DNA from: Prauserella muralis
GTDB lineage: Bacteria; Actinomycetota; Actinomycetes; Mycobacteriales; Pseudonocardiaceae
NCBI RefSeq assembly: GCF_003202285.1
Contig: NZ_MASW01000007.1
Location: 124,001-188,000, forward strand
Direction of reading: 5' to 3'
Length of the DNA stretch: 64,000 nt
Shown: positions 50,217 to 58,652 of the stretch, one piece after another
How positions within the stretch are numbered: position 1 is the first letter of the stretch
Layout: each line of letters starts with the position of its first letter
Made by a program: the position numbers and the translations under genes
The notes under the pieces: generated by a model
What the model saw: only the letters and a program-made list of their open reading frames with translations
The model's database searches: none
Told to the model about the DNA's origin: nothing

Positions 50217-51155
50217 TCAGTTGAGGCTGTCCTCGTGGTGCTGCCAGATGCTCGGCTCGAGGCGGAGCGTCTTCGCCGGTGGGTAGGCGCCGAGCCAGTG
50301 ACGGGCACACTCCCCCGCGGTGGCGTTCCAGATTCCCGGGCGAGCGACCGCGTGAGCGAGGAAGTCGTCCAGGCGGCGCAGCCGGTTCGGCCAGGCAATG
50401 GCATGCGGGTGAAGGTTCATGGTGAAGGCGCGGCCGCGCCGGTATTGTGCGGCAAACTCGGCCCGCCAGTTGCGGTCCAGCGCGTCGGCGTGCTCCAACC
50501 CGGTGCCACGCGCGGGAAACAGCAGGAAGAACTGGTCGTCGAACGGGTAGTAGTACGGCATCGCGAGGATGGCAACCGGGCCGGCCGGATCCGCCACCCA
50601 GTAGTGCGGGACGTCGTCGGCCGGACTGTTGCCGAGGTAGCTGAAGCCTTCCTCGAGCAGCAGCGGCACCGTGTACGGGCTGATCGCGCCAACCGCATAC
50701 TTGTCACCGGCGCGCGGAAGGCAGTACCAGCCGGCCGGCCGCTCGCCTGTGGCTTCGGCGAGTGCCGCGACGGTGCGGCGGATACGGTCGCGTTCCTCGG
50801 TCCGGTCGAGGGCGCTGATGTCCTCACGGCGCCAGCCGTTGGCCGCAATCTCGTGCCCGTCCGCGTGCAGGGAACCGACAATCTCCGGGTAGAGTTCCGC
50901 CATCACCCCGGGCACCGCGAAGGTCGCCCGCAGCTTGTGGCGTGCCAGGGTCTCCCGCACCGCTTCCAGCCCGCCGTGCAGCCCATAGTAGTTCTCGGGG
51001 GTGTCGAGATCGCGGGCCGTGATACCGGCGGATCCACAGTTCGGGCCCAGATCGACCGTGATGCCGAAGCAACAGGTGGCTCCACCGGGCCAGCGGACGT
51101 CGGCGTCGGCGATGCCACGCTCATCGGAGATCGTGTAGCCGTCTTTCCAGGGCAT
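50217..51155 (-). CDS. Polysaccharide deacetylase-family (PuuE-like) hydrolase
   Basis: 312 residues with a NodB-type barrel: metal Asp region CCFGITVDLGPNCG, ATFAVPGVMAELYPEIVGSL, the His motif DGHEIAANGWRREDIS and the C-terminal FTMNLHPHAIAWPN. The layout matches the cytosolic PuuE/allantoinase branch that hydrolyses cyclic amides and ureides, more than cell-wall deacetylases, since no signal peptide is present. It lies between the amidase and a paralogous deacetylase, so the three enzymes may act in sequence on one N-containing molecule. Confidence 0.8.
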   Translation of the reverse strand: MPWKDGYTISDERGIADADVRWPGGATCCFGITVDLGPNCGSAGITARDLDTPENYYGLHGGLEAVRETLARHKLRATFAVPGVMAELYPEIVGSLHADGHEIAANGWRREDISALDRTEERDRIRRTVAALAEATGERPAGWYCLPRAGDKYAVGAISPYTVPLLLEEGFSYLGNSPADDVPHYWVADPAGPVAILAMPYYYPFDDQFFLLFPARGTGLEHADALDRNWRAEFAAQYRRGRAFTMNLHPHAIAWPNRLRRLDDFLAHAVARPGIWNATAGECARHWLGAYPPAKTLRLEPSIWQHHEDSLN

Positions 51156-52094
51156 TCAGCGCTCCTCTTCAAGGCTCAAGCAGTGCCGGACGACCTCTTC
51201 GCAGCTCGCGAACCAGACCCCGGGCAGCTCCTTCATCCGCGTAATGAGCTGGTCGAGCATCGCGACCCGCATCGAGCGACCGGACATGAACGGGTGCAGG
51301 CAGATGTTGAGGTAGCCGCCTTGCTGGTATTGCTGCCAGAACGTGTCCCACCACAGTTCGAGCACCCGGTCGGGATCGGCGATCCGCTGCGCGGAGTTGT
51401 CGGTGTTCAGCCACGCGAAGCTGAAGAACTGGGCGTCGTCGAGCGCATAGTGAAACGGCAGGTTCATCAGCCGTGTGCCACCGTGATACTCGGTGAAGTA
51501 AGGCCGGTGGTCCGCCGCGTCATGCGAGTTGTACAGGTATCCCAGCTCTCCCAGCAATTCGGCGGAATGCCAGCTGCGGGTACCGATGGGCCGGCGGCCG
51601 CTCAGCTTCTCCAGCGCCTCGGTGGACCGCAGCAGGTGGGCCCGCTCGGTCGCAGGGTCAGCCGGCACGCGGTGCTCCCACATGTGGTCCGCGACCTCGT
51701 GTCCGCTACGAGCCCAGGCCCGGACGGCCTCGGGGTAGAGCTCGCCGATACGCCCTGGCACGAACAAGGTCGTCTTCATGGCGTGGCTGTCGAAAAGGTC
51801 GAGCAGGCGCCAGACGCCGACGCGGCCGCCGAATTCGCCCTTCGCGAGCTGCATCGGCGGCTCCTCCAGCAGGCGCCGCAACAGCATCGCGTCGAAGTCG
51901 GCGGTGAAGTTCACGGCGATCCGGGCACCGTCCGGCCAGCGCGGCTCGGCGACCACCTGGTAACGCCGGTCCTGTGCCCTCACGATCGCCCGCATGGTGT
52001 CGATATCGTCGAGCTCGGGGGCGAACTCGCCGTCCTTGCCCACGTTGTTCTGGGCATGGGGAGAAGGCCGTGAGGCCCGCGGGGGTGTCGTCAT
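51156..52094 (-). CDS. Polysaccharide deacetylase-family (PuuE-like) hydrolase, second copy
   Basis: 312 residues, a divergent paralogue of the downstream gene with its stop directly against the next start. ARIAVNFTADFDAML gives the metal Asp, then TTLFVPGRIGELYPEAVRAW, SGHEVADHMWEHRVPAD and NICLHPFMSGRSMR. No signal peptide. The two copies keep the same motif spacing but differ around the substrate loop (FHYALDDAQFFSFAW against YYYPFDDQFFLLFPA), so they may take different substrates or form a heteromer. A promoter with a 19-bp palindrome lies just upstream. Confidence 0.8.
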   Translation of the reverse strand: MTTPPRASRPSPHAQNNVGKDGEFAPELDDIDTMRAIVRAQDRRYQVVAEPRWPDGARIAVNFTADFDAMLLRRLLEEPPMQLAKGEFGGRVGVWRLLDLFDSHAMKTTLFVPGRIGELYPEAVRAWARSGHEVADHMWEHRVPADPATERAHLLRSTEALEKLSGRRPIGTRSWHSAELLGELGYLYNSHDAADHRPYFTEYHGGTRLMNLPFHYALDDAQFFSFAWLNTDNSAQRIADPDRVLELWWDTFWQQYQQGGYLNICLHPFMSGRSMRVAMLDQLITRMKELPGVWFASCEEVVRHCLSLEEER

Positions 52095-52128
52095 TGATCA
52101 GCTCCTCGGTTGGCGGCGAGGTTTAGCA

Positions 52129-52149
52129 AAAATAGCACGGCGTGCCATT
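52129..52149 (-). promoter_or_regulatory. Promoter and palindrome before the deacetylase operon
   Basis: AATAGCACG-G-CGTGCCATT (52131-52149) is a 19-bp palindrome of form AATNGCACGNCGTGCNATT. On the minus strand a -10-like TATTTT (52134-52129) overlaps it; transcription would start near 52122, about 28 bp before the ATG at 52094. Confidence 0.5.
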
Positions 52150-52173
52150 GAATGAAACGGCTTCTCGCACCCG

Positions 52174-53376
52174 TCAGGACAGGATCAGCTGCCACTCCGG
52201 GTCGGCGAGGATCTGCCCGATCCGGGCGAGGACCTTGCTGCCCAGCTCGCCGTCGACCAACCGGTGGTCGAACGAGAGCGCGAGCTGGGTCGTCCAGCGC
52301 AGTGCCACCCTTCCCTTGTGCTCCCATGGGTTTCTGCGCACGGCACCGAGGCAGAGGATCGCGGCCTCGCCCGGGTTCAAAATCGGCGTTCCGGCGTCGA
52401 CCCCGAATACGCCGATGTTCGTGATGGTGATCGTGCCGTGGCTCATGTCCTCCGGCGTCGCCTTGCCCTCGCGCGCTGTCCGGACCAGACCGGTCAGCGC
52501 CGACGCGAGCGCGGGCAGGGACAGGGCGCCCGCATTCTTGATGTTCGGCACGAGAAGGCCGCGCGGGGTGGCGGCGGCGATCCCGAGGTTCACTTCGTGA
52601 TGCAGCACGATCTCACCGGCTTCGGCGTCCCACGAGGAGTTGATCTCCGGGAACTCACGGGCCGCGGTGAGTAGCGCCCGTGCCACCAGGAGCAACATGG
52701 TGACCTTGTGCTCGCGGAAGGCAGGCTCCGTCTTGAGCTTGTCGACCAGGCGGACCGAGCGGGTTACGTCCACGGTGAGGAACTCGGTGACATGCGGAGC
52801 CGTGAACGCACTTGCCGACATGGCGACAGCGGTGGCCTTGCGCACGCCCTTGACCGGGATCCTGGTGGCCCTTTCCGGCTTGGCTGCTTCGCCGTGTCCA
52901 GTGTCGACATGGCGAAGGACGTCGTCCCGAGTCACCACCCCGCCGGGTCCGCTCGGGGCGAGCGCGGTGAGGTCGACCCCCAGGTCCTTAGCGAGCTTGC
53001 GCACCGGTGGTTTCGCAAGGGCGTGCGCGGGGCTTCGCGGAGGTGCCTCCACCTCGGCGGTGCGTGCGGCTCGCCTGCGTCGCGCGTCCCCGTTCGCGCT
53101 CGGTCCGTAGCCGACCAGAACCGTCGGTTTCGTGTCTGGCTCGCCGATCGTCACGATGGGCGAACCGACCGCGACGGTCTGTCCCTCCTCGGCGAGGAGC
53201 GCGGTGACCGTGCCCGCGAACGGCGACGGCAGCTCCACCGCGGATTTCGCGGTCTCGATCTCGACCAGGACGTCATTGATGCCCACGGCGTCACCGGCCG
53301 CGACATGCCACTTCACGATCTCGGCTTCAGTGAGACCTTCCCCGACATCGGGCAGACGGAACTCTTGTGCACTCAT
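52174..53376 (-). CDS. 2-oxoacid dehydrogenase E2 (dihydrolipoamide acyltransferase)
   Basis: 400 residues in the standard order. Lipoyl domain at 1-75 with the lipoylated Lys in VEIETAKSAVELPSP; E1/E3-binding domain around 115-150 (PPVRKLAKDLGVDLTALAPS, GPGGVVTRDDV); catalytic domain ending with LALSFDHRLVDGELG, whose His and Asp act in acyl transfer. It moves the acyl group to CoA in a branched-chain, acetoin or pyruvate-type complex. It follows E1 beta by four bases. No E3 gene is present here, so a shared lipoamide dehydrogenase must be used. Confidence 0.9.
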   Translation of the reverse strand: MSAQEFRLPDVGEGLTEAEIVKWHVAAGDAVGINDVLVEIETAKSAVELPSPFAGTVTALLAEEGQTVAVGSPIVTIGEPDTKPTVLVGYGPSANGDARRRRAARTAEVEAPPRSPAHALAKPPVRKLAKDLGVDLTALAPSGPGGVVTRDDVLRHVDTGHGEAAKPERATRIPVKGVRKATAVAMSASAFTAPHVTEFLTVDVTRSVRLVDKLKTEPAFREHKVTMLLLVARALLTAAREFPEINSSWDAEAGEIVLHHEVNLGIAAATPRGLLVPNIKNAGALSLPALASALTGLVRTAREGKATPEDMSHGTITITNIGVFGVDAGTPILNPGEAAILCLGAVRRNPWEHKGRVALRWTTQLALSFDHRLVDGELGSKVLARIGQILADPEWQLILS

Positions 53377-53380
53377 CGTT

Positions 53381-54358
53381 TCACCAGGCGAATGATTGGT
53401 CGACGGCGTCGAGCACGCGGTCGAGGTCGGGCAAGTACTGATCCTCGAACTTGGCAGGCGGATATGGCGTGTTGTAACCGCCAACTCGCAAGACAGGAGC
53501 TTCGAGGTGGTAAAAGCAGTGCTCGGTCACGGCGGCGCCGATCTCGGCGCCGAGCCCGGCGAACGTCGGTGCCTCGTGGACAACCACACACCGGCCGGTT
53601 TCGCGCACCGACTCCGTGATCGTCTCGATGTCCAACGGAGAGAGTGTGCGCAGGTCGATCACTTCGAGCGAGTGCCCTTCCTCCTCGGCGGCTTCTGCCG
53701 CCCGCAGGCAGGTGTCGACCATGCCGCCGTAGGTGAGCACGGTGACGTCGCCACCGTCTCGCAGCACCTGGGCGTGCTCGAAACGCGGCAGGTCACCGGG
53801 GTCCTCGGGCACATCGGACTTGCTCCAGTAGCGGCGTTTCGGCTCGTAGAAGATCACCGGGTCGTCGCAGTCGATCGCCTGGCGCAGGAGCCAATGCCCG
53901 TCCTGGGGGTTCGAGCAGCACACGACGCGGAGCCCGGCGGTGTGCGCAAAGTATGCCTCGTTCGATTCGCTGTGGTGCTCGACAGCGCCGATGCCACCGC
54001 CGACCGGAATCCGTACGACCACCGGCAGGGCGAGCCTGCCTCCGCTGCGTGCCCGCAACTTCGCCAGTTGCGAGACGATCTGGTTGAAAGCCGGGTACAC
54101 GAAGCCGTCGAACTGGATCTCACAGACCGGCCGGTACCCGCGCAGAGCCAAGCCGATCGCGGTGCCGACGATGCCGGCCTCGGCGAGTGGGGTGTCGATC
54201 ACCCGGTCAGCGCCGAAATCCTTTTGCAGACCGTCGGTCACACGGAAAACGCCGCCAAGACCACCGACGTCCTGACCCATGACTATCACTGCTGGATCGT
54301 CTTCGAGGGCACGGCGCAGGCCGGTGTTGATCGCTTGGGACAGGGTGAGTACGGGCAT
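53381..54358 (-). CDS. 2-oxoacid dehydrogenase E1 beta subunit
   Basis: 325 residues, the normal length. Starts MPVLTLSQAINTGLRRALED with GGGAG five bases before the ATG. VIVMGQDVGGLGGVFRVTDG, IDTPLAEAGIVGTAIGLALR, CEIQFDGFVYPAFNQIVSQL and VEHHSESNEAYFAHTAGLRV are the conserved E1 beta blocks that complete the thiamine diphosphate site together with the alpha chain. Substrate is not decided by sequence; branched-chain 2-oxoacids or acetoin are the closest comparisons. Confidence 0.9.
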   Translation of the reverse strand: MPVLTLSQAINTGLRRALEDDPAVIVMGQDVGGLGGVFRVTDGLQKDFGADRVIDTPLAEAGIVGTAIGLALRGYRPVCEIQFDGFVYPAFNQIVSQLAKLRARSGGRLALPVVVRIPVGGGIGAVEHHSESNEAYFAHTAGLRVVCCSNPQDGHWLLRQAIDCDDPVIFYEPKRRYWSKSDVPEDPGDLPRFEHAQVLRDGGDVTVLTYGGMVDTCLRAAEAAEEEGHSLEVIDLRTLSPLDIETITESVRETGRCVVVHEAPTFAGLGAEIGAAVTEHCFYHLEAPVLRVGGYNTPYPPAKFEDQYLPDLDRVLDAVDQSFAW

Positions 54359-54381
54359 GTTCGCTCCCGTCGAATCGGGCA

Positions 54382-55437
54382 TCAGTCCTCGTAGGACCGT
54401 GCGAGTTCCAGGAATTGGCGACGTTCCTCGGCGAGCAATGGCGTCTCCTCGGAGAGCACTGTGCCGAACAGCTCCGACAGCTCGCCCAGCGGCAACTCCC
54501 GGCACACCGTACGGGTCTGCTCCGCCAGCTCAGCGCATTCCGCGTCGACCGCGGCCCGCTGGTCACCGTCCAACCAGCCTTGCCGGGCCAGCAGAGCCTC
54601 CAACCGGGCAATGGGGTCGCGAAGCGACCACGCATCGAGGTCGCTCGCCGTCCGATAGCGGTCCGGGTCGTCGGAGGTGCTGTGGCCGGCCATCCGGTAG
54701 GTGACGGCCTCGATGAGCGCCGGACCGCCTCCCGAGCGGATCCGGTCGGCGACAGCGCGGGTGACCGCGTGCACCGCCAGGACGTCGTTACCGTCGACGC
54801 GGTACGCGTCCAGCCCGAACCCACGGGCCCGCTGGACCAGCGGCGCGCGCATCTGCGTTCGTACCGGCGTCGAGATGGCCCAATGGTTGTTCTGACAGAA
54901 GAACAGCAGCGGCACCTCCGCCGCGGCTGCCCAGTTGAACGCCTCGTTCGCCTCGCCTTCGCTGGCCGCCCCGTCCCCGAAGTAGACCGCGACGATCTCG
55001 TCGGCGCCGTCACGCTGAACGCCCATGGCGTATCCGGTCGCGTGGGGCAACTGGGCCGCCAGTACCAGGGTGTAGATGTGGAAGCGGTACTGCTGCGGGT
55101 CCCAGCCGCTGTGCCGGTTCCCCCGCCACTGCACCAGTAGCTCGGCCGGGGTGATGCCGCGGCACAACGCCGCCGCATGCTCGCGGTAGCTGGGGAAGAC
55201 GTGGTCGGTGTCCCGCAACGCGGTGATCGAGCCGACCTGGGCCGCCTCCTGCCCGAGGGACTGCAACCACAGCCCGAGCTCGCCCTGTCGTTGTAGAGCC
55301 AAGGCCGCGCTGTCGAGACTCCGCGCGATCCGCATCCTGCGGTAGAGATCGCGGCACAGTTCCGGTGTCACATCGAGCGTCCACTCCGGGTCGTCGTGCA
55401 GGTTGCCGCCCGGGTCGAGCAGCTGCAAGGGATCCAT
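54382..55437 (-). CDS. 2-oxoacid dehydrogenase E1 alpha subunit
   Basis: 351 residues; the ATG follows GGAGG at about five bases. The thiamine diphosphate motif is present: GDGAASEGEANEAFNWAAAA followed by PLLFFCQNNHWAIS. RYRFHIYTLVLAAQ and the phosphorylation-loop-like MAGHSTSDDPDRYR also match E1 alpha. It decarboxylates a 2-oxoacid and passes the acyl unit to the lipoyl domain of E2. First gene of the E1 alpha-E1 beta-E2 operon, divergent from an MFS transporter. Confidence 0.88.
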   Translation of the reverse strand: MDPLQLLDPGGNLHDDPEWTLDVTPELCRDLYRRMRIARSLDSAALALQRQGELGLWLQSLGQEAAQVGSITALRDTDHVFPSYREHAAALCRGITPAELLVQWRGNRHSGWDPQQYRFHIYTLVLAAQLPHATGYAMGVQRDGADEIVAVYFGDGAASEGEANEAFNWAAAAEVPLLFFCQNNHWAISTPVRTQMRAPLVQRARGFGLDAYRVDGNDVLAVHAVTRAVADRIRSGGGPALIEAVTYRMAGHSTSDDPDRYRTASDLDAWSLRDPIARLEALLARQGWLDGDQRAAVDAECAELAEQTRTVCRELPLGELSELFGTVLSEETPLLAEERRQFLELARSYED

Positions 55438-55569
55438 ACGTCCTCCACGGGAAACCGGGATCCGACCGCCAGGGTGGCGACGGCGGAACCGCAGGTCCGG
55501 TCGCCGGGTGCCGTGTGCTTGACAGCGATCCGGCGACAACTCAAGATGTCGGGACCACAATACAGCACA

Positions 55570-55583
55570 CCGTTCCACAACGG
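55570..55583. promoter_or_regulatory. Inverted repeat in the divergent E1 alpha/MFS promoter region
   Basis: CCGTTCCACAACGG has perfect 5-bp arms around CCAC, placed 67 bp before the MFS start and 133 bp before E1 alpha. A regulator acting on both directions, for example the IclR protein at 58653, could bind here; that link is a guess. Confidence 0.35.
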
Positions 55584-55649
55584 GGTACGTTAACAACAGG
55601 TTTCTCGAATCGAGTCGGGTTGCCCGGCCACGGACGTCCAGGAGTAGCC

Positions 55650-57014
55650 ATGACCGCACCACCCCAGACCAAACTGGTGGCGCAGCTCAATGCACGCATA
55701 GACCGACTCCCCCGAACAGGGCTGCGGCTCCCGGTGTTCGTGGTGATCGGTCTTTCGTACTTCTTCGCCTTCTACGAGATCAGCACCTTCGCTTACACGC
55801 TGCCCACGATGCGCGAGGTGCTCGGGCTCGCCGGTAGCCAGGTGGCCTTCCCCGTTGCCGCCAACCTCGCTGGCTACGCCGTCGGCTCCTACCTCCTCGG
55901 CAGGATCGCGGACCGCCGGGGACGGCGCGTGGCCATGATGCTCACGGTGGCCGCGGTCGCCGTCTCCGCGACCGCGACCGCGTTGTCCTGGGACGTGTGG
56001 TCGCTGACCGTGTTCCGCTTCCTCTCCGGCGTCGCGACCGGTGCCGAGATCATCCTCGCGGCCACGCTGATCTCAGAACTGTCACCGGCGAAGAAGCGCG
56101 GCCGTTACGTGATGCTGAACTACCTATGGGGAGCTGCGGGCCTGGCAGCCACGCCGTTCATCACCATCGGCCTCCTCGGCACCGGCCCGATCGGCTGGCG
56201 CCTGGTCTACGCCGTCGGCGCGGCGGCGGCGTTGCTGATCTTCGTGATGCGCGGCCGCTACCTGCCGGAGTCCCCGCGCTGGTCGGTTCTCAACGGACGC
56301 GAGGCCGAGGCACAGCAGCTCGTGGCTTCGATGGAGGAACGCTGCCGCACACAGCTCGGCCGTGAGCTGCCGCCCGTGCCGGAGGTGGCTGCCGACAGGG
56401 CCCAGGAGCGTGGCAGTGTGGCCGAACTGTTCCGGCCGCCCTACCTGCGCCGGACCGTAGTGGCGCTTGGCTTCTGGTTTCTCATGTATGTCGCCAACTA
56501 CAGCTACCTCAGCTACTTCCCGGCGATCCTCATCGACGCCGGCCTGCCCGAACCGAGCGGACTGCTCTACAGCGGGCTGGGGCAGCTGGGGCTGCCGATC
56601 GGCGCTCTCATCGCGCTCGCGGTCGCGGACCGGGTGGAACGGAAGCACTACCTGGTCGTGGGCACGACACTCTATGCGGCCGGGTTCGTCATCGTGGCGG
56701 TGAGCTCGGGGGCAGGACAGATCATCGTCGGCGCAGCCCTGATCTCGATCATGTTCGCGGCGTGCGCTGTCGCCTACGTCTATACCTCGGAGATCTTCCC
56801 GACCCGGATTCGCTCGACGGGCTCCGCACTGGGCAACGGCGTCGGCCATCTCGGTGGCGTGATCAGCCCGTTCGTCGCGGTCGCACTGCTCGACGGGCTC
56901 GGCGGCCGTGCCACGCTGTGGGCCATGGCGGCGTTCGTCCTTGCTGCGGCGCTGCTCCTGCTCTGGGGTGGAGTCCGAACCAGCGGCCGCGAGTTGACCG
57001 AGATCGCAAACTGA
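55650..57014 (+). CDS. MFS transporter (sugar/aromatic acid porter type)
   Basis: 454 residues, 12 hydrophobic segments. LGRIADRRGRRVAMMLTV in loop 2-3, FRFLSGVATGAEIILAATLI in helix 4-5, GRYLPESPRWSVLNGREAEA at the end of the first half and YTSEIFPTRIRSTGSALGNG late: the sugar-porter/AAHS signature set. CAGGAG lies five bases before the ATG. It is followed on the same strand by an oxidoreductase and a muconolactone-isomerase-like gene, so an aromatic or dicarboxylic acid is a plausible cargo. Confidence 0.85.
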   Translation: MTAPPQTKLVAQLNARIDRLPRTGLRLPVFVVIGLSYFFAFYEISTFAYTLPTMREVLGLAGSQVAFPVAANLAGYAVGSYLLGRIADRRGRRVAMMLTVAAVAVSATATALSWDVWSLTVFRFLSGVATGAEIILAATLISELSPAKKRGRYVMLNYLWGAAGLAATPFITIGLLGTGPIGWRLVYAVGAAAALLIFVMRGRYLPESPRWSVLNGREAEAQQLVASMEERCRTQLGRELPPVPEVAADRAQERGSVAELFRPPYLRRTVVALGFWFLMYVANYSYLSYFPAILIDAGLPEPSGLLYSGLGQLGLPIGALIALAVADRVERKHYLVVGTTLYAAGFVIVAVSSGAGQIIVGAALISIMFAACAVAYVYTSEIFPTRIRSTGSALGNGVGHLGGVISPFVAVALLDGLGGRATLWAMAAFVLAAALLLLWGGVRTSGRELTEIAN

Positions 57015-57023
57015 AAGGCAGCC

Positions 57024-58067
57024 ATGAAAGCCGTAGTCGTCCATCAGTTCGGTGGTCCCGACGTCCTGCGCGTCGATGAAGTCGAACAGCCACGTGTGAA
57101 GCCAGGGCAGGTTCTCCTCCGCCTGCGCGCGGCGGGGCTCAACCGCGCCGACGTGCTCGTCCGGGAAGGACGGTTCGCAGAGCTGGCCAGCCAGCAGCCG
57201 TTACCGATCATTCCCGGCGTCGAAGGCGCCGGCGACATCGTGGAGCTCGGCGAGGGCGTGCCATCCCTCCACGTGGGCCAGCGCGTCGCAGTCTTGCCGA
57301 TGCTTACCTGCGGGACCTGCGTGGAGTGCGAGGCGGGCCGGGTCAGCGAATGCGCGGCTCTGACCATTGTCGGCGAGCACGTCGACGGCACGTACGCGCA
57401 GTACATCGCGGTTCCGGCACGCAATGCGATTCCCGTGCCGGACAACCTGACGTACGAGCAACTCTCCGTCAGCATCGTCGCGTACATGACGGCCTGGCAC
57501 ATGCTGCGCACTCGGGGCGCGCTCACGGACGGTGAGACCGTACTCGTGGTCGGCGCGGGCAGCGGGATGGGCAGCGCCGCCGTACGGCTGGCCAAGGCGC
57601 TGGGCGCGCGGGTCATCGCGACCAGCGGTACCGACACCAAGTGCGCGAAGCTTCGCGAGATCGGCGCCGACGAGGTGATCAACTACAGGAAGGTAGCCGA
57701 TTTTCACGAGGCGGCCATGGATCTCACCGGCGGCCGTGGCGTCGACCTCGTGCATGACACCGTCGGCGGCGCCACGTTCCAGAAGTCGATCGACTCACTG
57801 CGGCATGGCGGTCGGCTGATCGGCATGGGTTCGCATACCGGGCGGGTGGCGGAGGTGCACCTCGTCAGCATCCACCGCAAGGAAATCGATATCCGCGGCG
57901 CGCACACCGCGCACCTCGGGGAGATCCGCGAGTTCCTGCCCCTCCTCGCCGACGGCTCGCTCGAGCCTGTGATCGACTCCGTCTACCCTCTCGACCAGGC
58001 CGCCGACGCTCAGCGCAGGCTTACATCGGACGATCGTTTCGGCAAGGTCGTACTTACCATCGATTGA
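57024..58067 (+). CDS. Zinc-type alcohol dehydrogenase/quinone oxidoreductase-like protein
   Basis: 347 residues of the MDR superfamily. GroES-like half: AAGLNRADVLVREGRF and PIIPGVEGAGDIVELGEGV; structural-zinc cysteines in LTCGTCVECEAGRVSEC; Rossmann half: ETVLVVGAGSGMGSAAVRLA and IGADEVINYRK. It keeps the structural zinc lobe but lacks an obvious catalytic Cys-His pair (LNRAD in place of CxxD), so a quinone-oxidoreductase-like mechanism is likely. NAD(P)H-linked; substrate unknown. It starts 9 bp after the MFS gene. Confidence 0.84.
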   Translation: MKAVVVHQFGGPDVLRVDEVEQPRVKPGQVLLRLRAAGLNRADVLVREGRFAELASQQPLPIIPGVEGAGDIVELGEGVPSLHVGQRVAVLPMLTCGTCVECEAGRVSECAALTIVGEHVDGTYAQYIAVPARNAIPVPDNLTYEQLSVSIVAYMTAWHMLRTRGALTDGETVLVVGAGSGMGSAAVRLAKALGARVIATSGTDTKCAKLREIGADEVINYRKVADFHEAAMDLTGGRGVDLVHDTVGGATFQKSIDSLRHGGRLIGMGSHTGRVAEVHLVSIHRKEIDIRGAHTAHLGEIREFLPLLADGSLEPVIDSVYPLDQAADAQRRLTSDDRFGKVVLTID

Positions 58068-58079
58068 CAAGGAGCAGCA

Positions 58080-58373
58080 GTGGACTTTCTGGTTCGTGTC
58101 GACGCCTCGCGCGCCTACGGACTCCCTGAGGACGAACGCATCGCGCTCATCGAGCGGGAGCGGGAACGCGGGCTCGAGCTGATGGCGGAGAACGTCATCC
58201 GGCACTTCTGGCGAGTGCCGGGCACACACGCGAACGTCGGCATCTGGTCGGCACCGGACGCAGACACACTGGAGGAGGCACTCACCAGTTTGCCCATCCA
58301 TCCCTACGCCGATATCGAAGTGACTGCGCTGGCAACGCACCCGATGAGCCGGATGCGCGAGGCCGCTGCTTGA
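58080..58373 (+). CDS. Muconolactone delta-isomerase-like protein
   Basis: 97 residues, GTG start with AAGGAG five bases before. DFLVRVDASRAYGLPEDERI, ERERGLELMAENVIRHFWRV, GTHANVGIWSAPDADTLEEA and LPIHPYADIEVTALATHPMS match CatC, which shifts the double bond of muconolactone in the catechol branch of the beta-ketoadipate pathway. No catA or catB is in view, so the substrate may be a related lactone. It ends the operon and is followed by a strong hairpin. Confidence 0.85.
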   Translation: MDFLVRVDASRAYGLPEDERIALIERERERGLELMAENVIRHFWRVPGTHANVGIWSAPDADTLEEALTSLPIHPYADIEVTALATHPMSRMREAAA

Positions 58374-58380
58374 CGGGCCT

Positions 58381-58421
58381 GACCGTGGGCTCGCAGACAT
58401 GCGTCCGGTGAGCCCACGGTC
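58381..58421. terminator. Bidirectional terminator hairpin
   Basis: GACCGTGGGCTC pairs perfectly with GAGCCCACGGTC (12 bp, 17-base loop), eight bases after the isomerase stop and between convergent genes. No U-tract follows. Between 58422 and 58652 no gene is seen. Confidence 0.8.
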
Positions 58422-58652
58422 GTCGGCGTGTCCAGAAAATGATCTCGCTGCGGAACGGGGCGAACCTCGTCCGCGGTAGGTACGTTCGAGTTGAGGTATC
58501 GGGCCTTGGCGCGGACTGAGGCCGCGGCTCTCCACGACACCGGGCCTTTGGGTGGTACCGAGCTCCGGCGTCCCCCTGCCATCGCAACGCCGAGTGGCCA
58601 GGCAGAAACCCGGCTGCGCTGGCAACATGCCCAGCGCGGCGATCGACAGCAT

